DNA of 60,000 bases from Adiantum capillus-veneris (GCA_014529385.2 CM043969.1:35849446-35909445), one strand, 5' to 3'; positions 21,011 to 32,294 are shown, counted from the first letter of the stretch. Program-made: numbers and translations. Notes: generated by a model not told the origin, from the sequence alone.

Positions 21011-21219
21011 ACCAAGAGGATTTGTACACACAATTAATCCCAATCACTAGACAAAATATATATATTATAGTAAGCACAAAACTACAATTCCAAAGAGCAA
21101 TTCGTAGTCTATTTGGTCAGTCAAGATTGAATGCCATTAACTCATATATTAACCCTTTCATGCTACCCATGATAGGATACGACCATAGCCTTGATGTTTT
21201 CATTTTTGTGTTGTTTTGA
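21007..21219 (+). CDS. small LTR ORF2 (70 aa), X2 3' LTR copy
   Basis: Intact frame MNQEDLYTQ.. to ..SLDVFIFVLF. The four-base ATGA overlap with ORF1 resembles termination-reinitiation coupling. Conserved in three LTR copies. Unknown function. Confidence 0.42.
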   Translation: MNQEDLYTQLIPITRQNIYIIVSTKLQFQRAIRSLFGQSRLNAINSYINPFMLPMIGYDHSLDVFIFVLF

Positions 21220-21412
21220 CATTGTCTTTTGTGTGTGTGAGTGCAAGAGAGAAAGAGTGGGGCTTCTTTGATTTCACTTCTTCCCAAACCCTAGTCTTCA
21301 TGGCATCTATGGTTTAACTCCTTCATATAGTTTTTGATTGAGTTCTCTCACAAACTCTCACAGCCATAAGCCCAGTGCTTTCCTGGCAAGAACGCAAATT
21401 TCTCGACAACGC

Positions 21413-22834
21413 TATGTATACTGCACACATGTCCCTAGGGGCTCATATATGGCTTTTGTCCACGTACTCCTCTTGTAACGCTATTATAAGGGAATATACT
21501 CTAAATTATGTCAAAAGATTATCACAATCAAACAAAAAAAAATTCAATGCAGCTCACAAAACATTGCCCCCCAATATTCATAATATTAGGTCCGCATTTA
21601 GAATGCCTTCTCCCATGCTATTTGGAGGCCTCATAGATGACATGGTATCGTCAAGGGTATGTGATGTGCTTGGGAAATTAAAAATTGTGCCTATGTTGGC
21701 CTTGTAATGTAGCCCTATTATCCATACGCACTCAATGGATGGAACAAAATTATGCTGTGAAAGATGTATGTATAAGAAATTTTCTTATTCGCATTTGCAT
21801 TTGAGGCTTCTTATCCTAAGAAATGTGATGATCTTTGAAGATCCTATGCTGTTTGCTTGATTTGAAGGTTGTAGAGATTCTTTGAAGGCTTACTTATCTG
21901 TTTGATGCTTCATTGGAATCCATTTTAGCCTTGTGGTGGGGTGTCATATTTGGCATTGTTCAGTAGTACTGGGTTTTGGCTTGTAGTGAGTTGTTTTCTA
22001 ACTGTACTATAACCGTAGAAGGAATTGAAAGAATTCAACTAGTGATGCATTGACAATAGTGTTATTGGTTTTTTCTGGGACACACTTCTTTGTGATTGAT
22101 GGTTGTTTTGTTGATGCTGCTCGTTTGGGAACCCATACTTGTCCTTGCTTCGTTTGTGTTTGAAGAGACTTCTTTGGGATCCACCTTGTCTTTGTGTGAG
22201 TCTTCAACGGTCTTTGCTTTCCTTGTATAGTTGGTTGGTGACAGTTTTTATACTTTGGGAGTTGATACTTTAATCGTTTCAGAATCCAAATAAACTCCTT
22301 ATCTCTTTGTGCTTGAATGAAATTCTTTGAAACCCAAATCTGAGTTGCAAAAGCTTGTGACTTTGTGATTTTCTTAGATGTTCTTGTAGGCTTCTAGTGT
22401 TTTTCTTTTGGCGTTGGATGTTGTGGTTTTTCATCAAAGATCTTCATCTCCTTGATCCATACCTAATTTTGGCTGAGCGCCCTCTTTGGTTCCCAAATTT
22501 GTCAAACTTTTGCGCTCTGACTTGTTGCTCTCTGCCTTTGGTGTTCTTTGAATGTTACAAAAGCTTCTAGTGAGGGTGATGACTTGAGTTCCTGGTATGG
22601 GATGTCATAAGAATCATCACCGTCGTCACTATCCTCTGCAAGGTTGAATTCTAGCACTTTCCCTTGGTGGTTTGGTTGGTTATGAAAAGTTACTATTTGT
22701 TTGCTCTTGGATTGCTGTTTCTGGGAGGAATTTTCTAGTCAATTGATGAGTGCGTTGTTTGCTCGTTGACATGGGTGTCTTCTTGTTGGTTGAGTCTTTT
22801 CTTCCTGTATAAGAGCCACCTATGAGGATGCTAG
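21413..22834 (-). pseudogene. Y' interior after protease: conserved segment and W-[IV]-P-K repeat region
   Basis: From 21413 the sequence matches Y from about 51470 (ACACATGTCCCTAGGGG). On the minus strand at 22007-22207 and above it codes for a Lys/Gln-rich stretch with spaced WIPK and VWVPK motifs, as in Y at 52001-52740. Several stops and frame changes are present. No reverse transcriptase or integrase motif is seen where pol would be expected. Confidence 0.5.
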
Positions 22835-22843
22835 GTGGTGTTG

Positions 22844-23340
22844 TCACAGGAACAAAATAATAGAGATAGGCAGCAAAAGATAGATAAAGAGATCTTTGTA
22901 TTGATGGATTTTTGTAGAGTTTTGATACAACAGAGGAGCAATAGAATATATATGGGCGTACTCCGTTGTACGGAGCTCGAACCTCCCGACCACCCCGGAG
23001 CTTCAGTCCGCTTGCATGCAGTGTCTCACTCGCACTCGCACTCGCACTCGCACCGTCGCAGAAGAGGAGATCTATGAATGATCCCCAAACGCACCACCCG
23101 TCGTGCGTTTATTTTTCTTTTCCTCGAAAAGCCTGTGACTTCTCAAAATAGCCGCTTTTTAGGCGTTCAGTCAACTTGATTTTCACACCAAGTATACCTG
23201 CGAGAAGAAGATAAGAACGTGATCGCTAAGCGATCCGTAAAGGCTAGATTTTTATCATGACACTTTGTATCAAACTCTATCAATACAAAGATCTCTTTCT
23301 CTATCTTTTGCTGTCTAGATCTATTATTCTTTTCCTGTGA
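22844..23340. mobile_element. 497-bp non-autonomous TIR element, MULE-like
   Basis: The ends are long inverted repeats of about 60 bases, starting TCACAGGAA and including GCAGCAAAAGATAGA and GAGATCTTTGTATTGAT on both arms. Flanks GTGGTGTTG and TAGGTGTTG agree at 7 of 9 bases, consistent with a 9-bp target duplication. It interrupts Y' where Y (about 52770) is continuous. The interior is GC-richer than its surroundings and has a (CACTCG)n run at 23024-23054. Assignment to Mutator-like elements rests on TIR length and duplication size only. Confidence 0.55.
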
Positions 23341-24500
23341 TAGGTGTTGTGTCACCATCAAGGATTTTTGAATCCGTTTTTGATGCACTTTATTCATGTA
23401 GCAGTGACATTGGTTCTTGGGTCTCTGATCTAGACAATCATAAAACCGTGCATTAGTTAATATGTTGTTTATGTCACTTGCTCGGTTGTCTAAATTTCCA
23501 TTGTCGGCATCTTCTTGAAGCTCCAAGTGTTCTACAAAGTCATAGAACTCGTCTTCTTCTTTGTATTTTAATTTGTGACATTCCTTTGTTTGGTCTTTAT
23601 CTTGGGGACTTATTCATGCCTGGTTCTCTTCATTTTCCTAGATCACACTCACTGCAGAATAGGGAACAACATCATAGCCATCTTTATCAGAAAACTTTGT
23701 TGTTGAACCATCTTGAATAGCACACACATCCAAAGTAGCCAAGATGTGTCTCATTCGAGTAACTCTAATGCTTCCTTAGGAAAGGGTTTTGGGATATAAT
23801 CTTTATCTTCAATTGCCCTTTCTAAAATACACTCCTCTCGCTTTAAGCTTCGGCATTGCAAAGCTCCACACATCCACAATTCTTTAGCCTTACCTAACCA
23901 CGTTGGAAGTTCTAATCCTGCTCCACAGTTTGGAATCAAACTCCTCCACATGTGTTCTCATCACATTCGTGTAACTATGGTCCTTCAAACTTTATCCTTG
24001 TTGTGGTTTCCATATGTCACATGTAGATATGGTCATAATCCTAATCTTGGACCATTTTCAATCGTTGCATGAACGGTCATCCTAGAATGATGTCATAGTT
24101 ATTCTTCTTGCCAAAGTCAACAATAGGAAAGGTATGCTCAATGCAGCAAGAAGCAACAACTGATTTTTCTAGTAGTCCTGGGGGCCCTTTCGTCTGTCCA
24201 TCTGCAAGCTGCAATTTAATCTTAATATCCCTCACTGCTGGTTTTTCCCATTTTTTCCCAGATCTCTTTCGTTGCTCCAAATTCACTGTCAAGCATTTCC
24301 ATGGTTTTTACACCTTGGAATTCCATAGGAAGAGTGGTGTTAATCCCAACTTCTCTCTCATAGTACTCACCTACCTTGTTTATTGGCACTGGCCTAGTGT
24401 TTAGTTGAGGCATTTCCATCTCTTTGATCCCTTCCTCGATTTGAGTCATTGGTTTTTTACGCCACATTTCTCTAGGAATTTTCTTGCAGTAGTCCACATG
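23341..24500 (-). pseudogene. retropepsin region of Y', decayed
   Basis: Minus-strand pieces match the Y protease block: IEEGIKEMEMPQLNTRPVP, MEFQGVKTMEMLDSEFG, FGKKNNYDIILG and WLGKAKELWMCG. The catalytic D-S-G of Y is D-S-E here, so the enzyme would be dead even without the frame changes at about 24080 and 24230. The downstream part (23190-23526) matches the acidic piece at 52739-53089. Confidence 0.65.
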
Positions 24501-25407
24501 TTTGGTTGTATTCTAAGTAACTCGGCTAACGTTATCGTATAGGTGTCTGGTGTTGAAAAAATATCTATCAATCATTTTGAATCGATGACCTTGTTGGAAA
24601 ATGGTCTCTATGATGGGATTGCAATAACATCTAACTTGGCCTGGTGCGCTCTCGTATAGAACGGTAGTGTTCTTAATGAATGGGGTTGACTGTCCATAGA
24701 CTATACAAGTCCTTTGTCTCCCCAGTACAATTTGACTTCTAGAATCTTTTGATATCTACTATGTAAAATTTTCCAATAGCACGTGCGAACAAGAGCTATT
24801 TAAATAATCACTTACTTGTATATTTTCAAGTACTATATAAACCTTTTATGTATGCATTTTTGTAAAAAAAAGCAAACCCTTATGTATGAAAATTCTCACT
24901 CTCTACATTAAAAAATACTTTATGTAAGTACATTTTCTTGTAAATGTATCTAATTATAAATCCCTTATTTTGTTCGCATATGCTATCTTACATACTTCCT
25001 ACTGAAGGCCCTCGGAGACACTTCTGTTCCATCACCAATTTGGTTTACTCATCTTCTTTGCTCACTCACTTCATTGGCCTCTCTGACTTATTTCCACAAT
25101 TGATCAAGAGCATCTATTTCTGTACAAATCTCAGGGATAGCTAGGTTAAATCCCTCAAAAATGTTATCTGTGGTATTCAACACTATCCTTGGTTTTTACA
25201 CTGGGTCCTTGAGCTTTAATCCATGCTCTTGATTGGAATCTAGATCTTTTTGTTCCTGGTTTGGTGGGATTACTGTTGTACGTGAGAAAGGATAACACCC
25301 TCAGGTTTTTCCACTGGTGGTTGTAGTAAAACTTGGGCTGTTTGAATCATTTTTTGGTACATTCCACGACTGTTTTTTAGTTCTGTATATGTATATTTCA
25401 TCCACCT
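24501..25407 (-). other. Y' linker with AT-rich interruption
   Basis: The first 280 and last 400 bases resemble Y 54056-54360 (upstream of protease). About 24780-24975 is AT-rich and absent from Y, so is probably a small insertion. No further gene seen. Confidence 0.4.
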
Positions 25408-26195
25408 CTATTTTTGGGTTTGGTTGTTTTTGACCCGTGTTTCATAGGCTTTTAGGAGGGCATCTAATGGCTCATTAACCTTCTCGACCAACACTGATCC
25501 TCCTACACTAGCACTTATTGATTTCTCTTCCGTGGATGGTTCTTCTAGAGATTGAGATGTCTCCATAAGAGAAGGTGAAACCATTTGCTTATGTAGTCTT
25601 ATCTTCTCTTTAGCTTGGGTAAGCTCCAAAGATAGAGATTTCTGCTCTCATTCCCTTCGTGCTTTCATCCAAGACTTTCTAGCTTTCCAACTATTCCAAT
25701 TTCTCTTGTTTTTTTGACTAGGTGCGTCGGTCTTTGGCTCACCTGTCTCTAGCCTCACGTGAGTTTTTGGTTTCTCTATCTCTAGGTTCTCATTAGCTTC
25801 CTTTTGCACTTATGCTCTTGTAATTACTTGAACTGGTACGACATTTTTATTTTTTGAGCTATTGGGTAGTTGAATGATTGTTGAGACATTTGTTGTGATC
25901 TTTATGACTCGGTTTGGTTTTTGTGGATAGCCGGGGATCAAGTGAATGACACCACAGTCAAGACAATAGGAATTTTCTTGAGTGATGTCCATATGAGGAC
26001 ATTGTTTGACCAAGTGGTCATCATAGCTTTGATGAAAATCTATTTCTAGTTGAGGAGCTTCTTCTTGCATTTTCTCTTGGCTATAAACAAGCACTAACCT
26101 AGCCAAGCGTCTATTCACAATGAACCGCAATGTCCTTTTATCCATCTCATACCTTCTTTCTTCAGGTTGAAACACAAGGGCCATAGGTTGTACAA
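25408..26195 (-). pseudogene. gag C-terminal/linker region of Y', truncated
   Basis: On the minus strand, GGSVLVEKVNEPLDALLKAYE matches GGSVLVDKVNETLDALLKAYD in Y. Upstream of this Y' has a stretch with CPHMDITQENSYCLDCG, a possible zinc-binding CxH..CxxC cluster not found in Y. The frame then runs without a break into V LTR sequence near 26196, so its first residues are an artefact of the junction. The 5' part of Y' (gag start, leader, LTR) is missing. Confidence 0.5.
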
Positions 26196-26199
26196 TTGT

Positions 26200-26663
26200 C
26201 AGCATTTTTTGGATGGGAATAAAGCCAATAAGTAATGCTAAATTGCTCACTAGCCCCAAGTATATATGTGTACATAGTGCTTTAAGAATTGTAAGTTCCC
26301 TTGTAAAAATCCATGTACAAAGTCTTGGTTTTTCTAAGCTACTTGCTGGTGTTTTGGGTCGATTGAGTTTTCAAATGATAGCTTGTGAATCGGACTCATA
26401 CACCATGAGTTACATGCACTCAAAGTGGGCGGTCCTATACTTAGAAAGTGGTTGTGGATGCATGTGAGAAAAGGCAAGTGGGTGGACTTGATGGATTTAA
26501 TTAAAAATGATGTAATCAAAAATTTCTAGAGATAGTTGAAGTAACGAGCTTTTAGTCGTGCTTTATGGCGGCGCATTTGGTGGCCGGATTCATCCAGTAT
26601 GCTTCCGCCAAGCTTGCTAAGTGTGGGGAGCAAAACAAAAAAATTTGTGAATGTGTGGGGAGT
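26200..26663 (+). repeat. partial LTR of element V (family U LTR)
   Basis: Matches, inverted, the LTRs at 37198-38418 and 34700-35995 (shared GGCATAAAGCCAATAAG, CCAAGTATATATGTGTACATAG, CTTTATGGCGGCGCATTTGG). It stops at TGTGGGGAG, where gag sequence is joined directly, so half the LTR, the PBS and the start of gag are deleted. Confidence 0.6.
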
Positions 26664-27656
26664 TTTTTGGATTATAATGGCATAAAGCTCTCTATTTTGG
26701 CACAATATAGGAACACTGAAGCACCTGATGAAGTCTGGCATGAAATCCTAGGGTATACTCAAAAGGCTAATAAGAGTGTTGATGACTTTGTCATGCAATT
26801 TACTCATTTATGGGATAAATAGGCTCGAGATTTAGGAAGTGAGATTATCCCTGCCATGTTGAAGAAGGTTTGTGTCAAACTTAAAGGAAAGCTTGAAATT
26901 CAAAGTTGAGTTGAAGAGGCCGGCGCGCCACTTTTGAAGGAGTCACAACTACCAGGGAGAAAGAGTGGAAAGCTGGAAGGATCAATGAGTATGGGAGAGA
27001 GGCCTATGTGCATTGATAATGGACACAACGAGGAGAGTCATGTAGAGGGTGGAGTCCAACCCATTCAAAGGGGGGCAAACATTGAGCAATTACAATGGAA
27101 TATGCAAGATATGATGACCATGATGCAAGAGCTACGGCTTAATGTTCTTGGAGGTGGATGTGGACATGGAAGAGGTGGTTATGTGAGAGGTGCTTTACCA
27201 CAAGTGGGAAACGGGGGGCCCTCTGCAGTATGAAGCTCCACCACCTTCTGGATATCCTGGATGTGGACGTGGTGGGTATCCTGACAGAAGATTCATTCCT
27301 ACATGCTACAATTTTGGAGAGCTTGGACATATTAGTACTTATTGTGATTGACCACATAGGATGGGAGGTGATATGTACCCTCTTTCCCAAAATTTACCAA
27401 ATAGGGACAATGACTTTTCTTTGGACATAAGAGGGGATCAAGGTGCTCATGAAGTTCATCAAGAATCTCAAGCTCCAAATGGTGATCGCCATGTGGGAAT
27501 CATTCGTGTAGAGCACAACGAGGCTGATATGATGCCATTGGGAAAGAGAGAAAGAGCAGAAAATGGTGCTGGCCCCAGTAAGAAGAAAGTGAAGGAGAAA
27601 GAAGGTAAAGATGCGATGGTAAAGAGGAAAAGAAGACCTCGTAGGAAATTTTAAAT
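26664..27656 (+). pseudogene. Ty3/gypsy gag of element V
   Basis: Opens inside gag (LDYNGIKLSILAQYRN), continues DDFVMQFTHLWDK and, after frame changes near 26822 and 26930, a Gly-rich stretch. A zinc knuckle follows as CYNFGELGHISTYC, where the second Cys of CX2C is now Phe. The region ends in a basic KRERAENGAGPSKKKVKEKE tail. The homologous gag of U-A (33276-34376, minus) keeps the intact CX2CX4HX4C. Dead copy. Confidence 0.7.
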
Positions 27657-28394
27657 ATAGCAGATTTTCCATTGGGTGAAGGCCAATCACCTTATAGCTT
27701 GAAGGAAGACCTAATAGGGAGGAAAGTGAATTGTACCTTTGGGCAGTTGATGAATATGGTACCCACATGAAGAGGTAGTGAAAGTTGTTATTGAATCTAA
27801 TTGAGAAAGAGACAAAGTGTGGACATGTTACAGTGTTGGCTTTGGAAGAGTTACTTGACATATGTCCTATGGTAGATGCCTGGCACAAAGGTGTGGGCAT
27901 GGGAGAAGCCTTCATTGATGGAGGTGCTTAGGTATGCATCATTAGACAGTCATGCGTTGAGAAGCTGGGTTTATTTACAACTGGAGTCTCTAGATTCAGG
28001 ACTCAACTAGCTAACCATGCCAAAGTAAAGTTTCTAGGAGTGATCAAAAGTTTGGAGGTTGACGTCATTAATGTGAAAGTTTTGGTGAACTTTCATGTTA
28101 TGCTGGCAGGGTTGGGAGATTTTCCTCTTACTTTGGGACGACCTTGGTTGAGAGTTGTTGGTGCTGTACATGATTGAGGCAAGGGCACAATCTCTGTGTA
28201 TGGCAAGAAAGGTGAGAAGAGGATGTTTGACATGACCACCCAAAAACCTTTCGGATTAGAGGATGTGAGTGAAAATGATGAATCTGAAATTACCAGTGAA
28301 GAAAGCTCTAAGGATTCAGATAGCAGTTTTTCTTTTAGCTCCAATGATGAAGGTGAAATGTCATTCCTACTGATGGATGGGAAAAATAAATAAA
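27657..28394 (+). pseudogene. retropepsin-like region of element V
   Basis: Contains FIDGGA followed by a stop, then CVEKLGL, and LPLTLGRPWLRVVGA, the usual end of a gypsy protease. An acidic linker (28250-28390, SENDESEITSEESS) leads to reverse transcriptase. Several stops are present. Confidence 0.55.
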
Positions 28395-28405
28395 TTGGTG
28401 GTTAT

Positions 28406-29200
28406 TTGCAGGTGTCAGGGGATATAAATCCTTCAAGTCATTTAGAACAATTTGAGGAGTTAATGCAAACTAAACAGGAATCAATAGTGAAGAAAGAGAT
28501 GATTCAAAACATGCTGAGTACTGATCTGACACAAGAAGAGAAGGAGTACTTAACAATGTTGGGCAGGTTTCCAAACCTTTTCATCACCTCGTATCAAGAG
28601 ATGAGAGGATTTGTTGGGAATCTAGTGAAGATTGAGTTGGTTGAAGGGGCAAGGCCGGTTAGACAGAAGTTAAGAAGGATCGGTAAGGAGCAAATGAATG
28701 CTTTAAAAGAGGAGATAGATAAATTGTTGGATGCAAGGTTCATTGTTCCAGCTGATGATGCAGAGTGGGTGATCCCTGTAGTGGTCACTCCAAAGAAAGA
28801 TGGGTGTTTTGAGAGTATGTATTGATTACAATCCATTGAATGCAATGACAAAGAAAGATCCTTACCCTATGCCCTTTATTCATCATCTTTTGGATGTTGT
28901 GGCTGGCTTTGAGAGATACAACATTTGTGATGGGTATTTAGGCCTGAAGATCGGAATAAGACTATGTTCATCACTCCTTGGGGCTGTTTTTGCTTTTGCT
29001 CTTCCTTTTGGGTTAACAAATGGTCCTAGAGCCTTTGAACGAAAAGTGGACTTGGTCCTTACCCCATTTCTTGGGAAGTTTGTGAAAGGGTTTATAAATG
29101 ATTTCTGTGTATACAACTCACAAAAGGAACATGTTCAGAATCTTGAAATAACTTAAATGCAAGGTATGATGAATGCGGGAGTCGGTTAAACCCTACGAAA
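28406..29200 (+). pseudogene. Ty3/gypsy reverse transcriptase of element V
   Basis: RT signatures in order: ARPVRQKLRRI, EEIDKLLDARFI, PVVVTPKKDG, then after a frame change RVCIDYNPLNAMTKKDPYP, FALPFGLTNGPRAFE, and FINDFCVYN in place of the catalytic YxDD motif (first catalytic Asp now Asn). Non-functional. Confidence 0.85.
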
Positions 29201-29895
29201 TGTCATTTGGCATAGCCAAGAGTGAAGCTTCTTGGGCATGTGATCTCAAAAAATGGCATTGAGGCAGATCTAGAGAAATTGGAAGCCCTGTTGTTGTTGT
29301 CATCCCCAAAAGCTTTCATTCAGAAGGTTAAAAACCTGTCTCGGTTCATACCTTTGGCATCACAGCTATTATATCCATTGTAGTAAGTGGTTTAGAATGA
29401 TCCATTGGAGTGGACACATGACTGTGAAGATGTCTTTGACAAAGTCAAAGAAGTACTAAGTACGCTTCCTATTATGCAAGCCGCGTATTGGCAAAAGGAC
29501 TTTTATGTCAATCCATCAGGGGGAGATGATGCGATTGGAGCCATATATGTTATTGCAAAGAGGGAAGGAGTCACAATATATAAAGCATGTTTACGATGCC
29601 AACAGAGTGAATACCCCTCATGAAAGAGATTACGCTGAGGTTCAGTTGGTGATGATAAGTATGGTATATGCTTGTAGAAGATATTATTTACTACAAGTCC
29701 ATTTACTTTCCTTACCAGCTATACTTTGCTTCCACAGGTGTTTAATAACTCTAATATATCAAAGACAGTGATGCCATGTGTTATTGAGCTAGAAGAATTT
29801 TAGTTTACTTTCATGGTGGAAGAGAGTACTCGGGCTACTCTGGCTACTCTCGTTGACTTACTTACTTACAAAGAGACTCCTATCTAGGTTAAGAA
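29201..29895 (+). pseudogene. RT thumb/RNase H of element V
   Basis: Continues with LSRFIPLASQLLY, then WTHDCEDVFDKVKEVLS and DDAIGAIYVIAKREG, and ends EESTRATLATLVDLLTYKE. This is the gypsy RNase H region. Frames change at about 29400 and 29625. Integrase, expected next, is absent; a hairpin and GC-rich sequence follow instead, as in V'. Confidence 0.7.
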
Positions 29896-29960
29896 AGAAG
29901 TGATACAACCAGGAATTTCATTCACGTATTCACGTTAAGTGTGAAGTGGTAATAACTCAT

Positions 29961-29991
29961 GTTATTAATACTCCATGGGAGTGTTAATAAC
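29961..29991. other. hairpin after V RNase H
   Basis: GTTATTAATACTCC-ATG-GGAGTGTTAATAAC: 14-base arms with one mismatch around ATG. The V' copy (41872-41902) has perfect arms. Confidence 0.75.
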
Positions 29992-30150
29992 ATCAAATTC
30001 ACAATGAATTGCTAAAAGTAGGAGTTCATGTTTGCCTGTCGAGCTATCTGAGTTGCCCGGCGGGCCCCCTTCATAGCCCGGTGGGCTCGACATTCCTTGC
30101 AATTTTTGCAAAGAGGCGCCACGTTTTAAGGGGCCTCACACTTTGTAAAA
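29992..30150 (+). repeat. V terminal GC-rich segment
   Basis: Matches, inverted, 41735-41870 of V' (CTATCTGAGTTGCC(C/T)GGCGGGC, TGCAAAGAGG.GCCAC). Probably part of an LTR or 3' untranslated region; ends are not defined. Confidence 0.45.
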
Positions 30151-30159
30151 TCAATAGAT

Positions 30160-30703
30160 CCATAAGATGTTAATCCTACAAAACCTATATAAAATGTTTC
30201 CTTTTCATATACATCATGCGAGAACTTTTCTCTTCTCGTACCACTGCAATCCCGCTCTACAACGATACATGGACAAAACCCATAATATCCCTGTAGTCTT
30301 TGAAATCTTTGTTTGTCTTTGGCAAGGGTTTCTCTCTAAGAATTTCACGGTTCCTCTCATGGTCCACACAAACAGTAAGGAACTATACTACACGCTTCCC
30401 ATCCCTGCTCCTTATCCTTGCATAAGCTGACCCATCATCCATCACCTTGGTCTCCATGCGAGTAGTAGTGATGTATGGCTGCCCAAGGATGAGAGGGTAT
30501 ATAGACATCTCCTGTACAAAAAAAAATTGGTCATCTTTCACATCCCTTACAGTCACCTTTACATTTGGACAAGCTCCGTACAGCTCCCCTGATGAGTTGT
30601 TTGCTAGGCGAATCATCCATCCATGATTTATATCGATTGGCCATTTTCCTTTTTGATAAAGACTCTTTGACCTGAGGTTAATTTCTGACCCATGATCTAT
30701 CAA
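30160..30703 (-). pseudogene. retropepsin of element T
   Basis: The frame (30383-30703) reads MIDHGSEINLRSKSLYQKG, a flap-like YGACPNVKVTV, then YPLILGQPYITTTRM and DDGSAYARIRS. These are the catalytic-loop and second-loop (ILGQP) patterns of a gypsy protease. The active-site triplet is D-H-G rather than D-S/T-G, which I believe occurs in related plant elements. After a stop it continues in frame as a decayed linker to about 30160, where V begins. RT is not found. Confidence 0.65.
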
Positions 30704-31469
30704 CGTAATGTATGGTTACTCTCAGTCTCCCACTTTTATGAGGGTCTCAGTAGTTTCTCTTGCCCCATGACTCTTCAAGTAATAACCCTTGTGGTCTCAA
30801 CTTCATCTTCATCATCCAAAAAGCGAACATGTTTTACTCCTCCCGTAGACTTGTAGCATCCCAACAATAGTTTCATCACCTTGTTCGCCATAGACTTGTA
30901 CTCCCTATGTATTCAAAGTCTCTCTGTCACCCTGTACATGGATAGATTCAGTAAGAGACTGCCGCTTCCTGTTTATGATATCAATCATTTCTTCATGAAA
31001 CTCCCTCTTTGCTATTCCAAGGACCTCACCCAAGGTAAACTCCGCCTTACCGTTCAAAATCCTCTCTTCCAAAACCTTTTTGAGATCCTTTGCTGCCTCT
31101 ATATTGCATTGGAGTTTGTAGGGCCAGACCCTTTGCTTTGGATCTCATTGCTTCCTTGTTTTTCTCTTTAGAGGCTTCTTACATAGGCACTTTGGGGACA
31201 TGCATCTATTGCGGGGAAGCTGATCTAGGATGCACTGTGTCTTTTTTGCCTCCACTCCTCGTGGTCTGCTTTGAAGGCCCTTCATCCCCATTCTCACATC
31301 TATGTTTCTCTTTGACAACGGACTCATTGGCTTGACATTTGGAAATGTAAGCATGCACAGACAATGAGTCTACAGGGTCATTTCAACCTGTTTCTAGCCA
31401 AATGCAATCTGCAGCTTCATGCAATACCTCTTTATTCATTTACCCTTTACAGTAGACTCTTGCCCATGG
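30704..31469 (-). pseudogene. T linker between gag and protease, decayed
   Basis: Minus-strand coding character remains in patches (for example HVRFLDDEDEVETT just upstream of the protease) but with many stops. No domain recognised. Confidence 0.35.
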
Positions 31470-32216
31470 TCACAATTCTCCAATCCCATTAGATGCTTCT
31501 TCTCCAACCTTGACTCCTTTTTTATTTATAGGCTCCACCTTCAACCCACAGGAAGTTGCCTCAACCATTGAGATAGCATGGCTAGTAGCCATGTCCTCAA
31601 CTAGCTTCTTCATCCCACCTTTGCCAAAGTTTGTTCCCAAGAGCTTACTTGATTCACTTAAGTGAGTTTCTCCATCTTTAAAGGAAAAAATCCCCTTTGT
31701 CAAAGCGTCTTTAAAACTTTCACAATCCCTCCTTCCATGGTCAGTACTATCACACCATATGCATCTATTTAAAAAGACTTCTCTGTTTTGAGGTCTTTGC
31801 CATATAGATTGTCCTGATGGTTGTCCCTTTTCTTCTAGCCTTGTAAGCTTTGACTTAAGCTCTTGCATTACCTTGACAATATCATCTAGAATGGATTGTT
31901 CACTCTTTGGAACCACAATAACAAGCTTTATGAGACTCTTAAGGACGTTGGGGGATTAAGTAGGGTTAACTATCATCTTGTCTCTCCATCTTTGTCGCTT
32001 AGCTAGCAGTGAAACTGTATCTTCAACCTCATTCCAATGAGTCTTCAAACATTGTTCCACAAAAAGTTCAAAAATTTGCACCATCTCTACTTCGGGCACT
32101 CAATGAAGCTCCCTCCTTTTCGCAGCTTGCTGTTGCTGCATAAGCACTGCAAAAGCTTGAAACATTTGCATTGTGACTGGATCAAACCAAACCCTTTTTT
32201 CCTCTTGGTTCTCCAT
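31470..32216 (-). pseudogene. gag of element T with zinc knuckle, internally deleted
   Basis: The start at 32216 (MENQEEKRVW) gives FDPVTMQMFQAFA..MQQQQ, close to X1 gag, then a stop at 32100. A later piece NEVEDTVSLLAKRQRW also matches X1 gag, so the central capsid segment is deleted. The C-terminal frame (31470-31916) has the zinc knuckle CIWCDSTDHGRRDC (CX2CX4HX4C). T therefore shows what probably follows X1 gag beyond the window edge. Confidence 0.7.
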
Positions 32217-32276
32217 AGATTTTAATATTTGATTTGAGACCCTCAATGAAGCTTTTTAATCCTCACCCTAGCCTAC

Positions 32277-32294
32277 TTTGCGTTGGGTTCACCA
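32277..32294 (-). other. candidate primer-binding site of T
   Basis: The minus strand TGGTGAACCCAACGCAAA sits six bases from the LTR end, the same arrangement as in X. It differs from the X site at two or three bases. Confidence 0.5.

Larger units (their letters stand above)
14938..21408 (+). mobile_element. complete non-autonomous LTR retrotransposon X2 (6.5 kb)
   Basis: Two 2.0-kb LTRs flank a 2.5-kb interior, with ACGC on both sides as target duplication. The interior has a PBS, a gag-like N-terminus homologous to X1 gag, and then an acidic region with no protease, reverse transcriptase or integrase. It is inserted in Y': the sequence resumes at 21413 with a segment that in Y lies at about 51470. 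It presumably depends on X1/T-like relatives for enzymes. Confidence 0.88.
19406..21408 (+). repeat. 3' LTR of element X2 (2003 bp)
   Basis: Begins TGTCGTGATGTGACA, ends TTTCTCGACA, followed by ACGC. Both small ORFs are intact here. The polypurine tract before it is weak (GATGGGATGGA). Confidence 0.9.

Noticed and set aside
25810-26259. Single 149-residue minus-strand protein
   Set aside because: The first 20 or so residues come from the V LTR across an element junction; only the rest belongs to Y'.
30383-30703. Host aspartic protease gene
   Set aside because: Short single-domain retropepsin with ILGQP, next to a zinc-knuckle gag and an LTR; it belongs to retroelement T.
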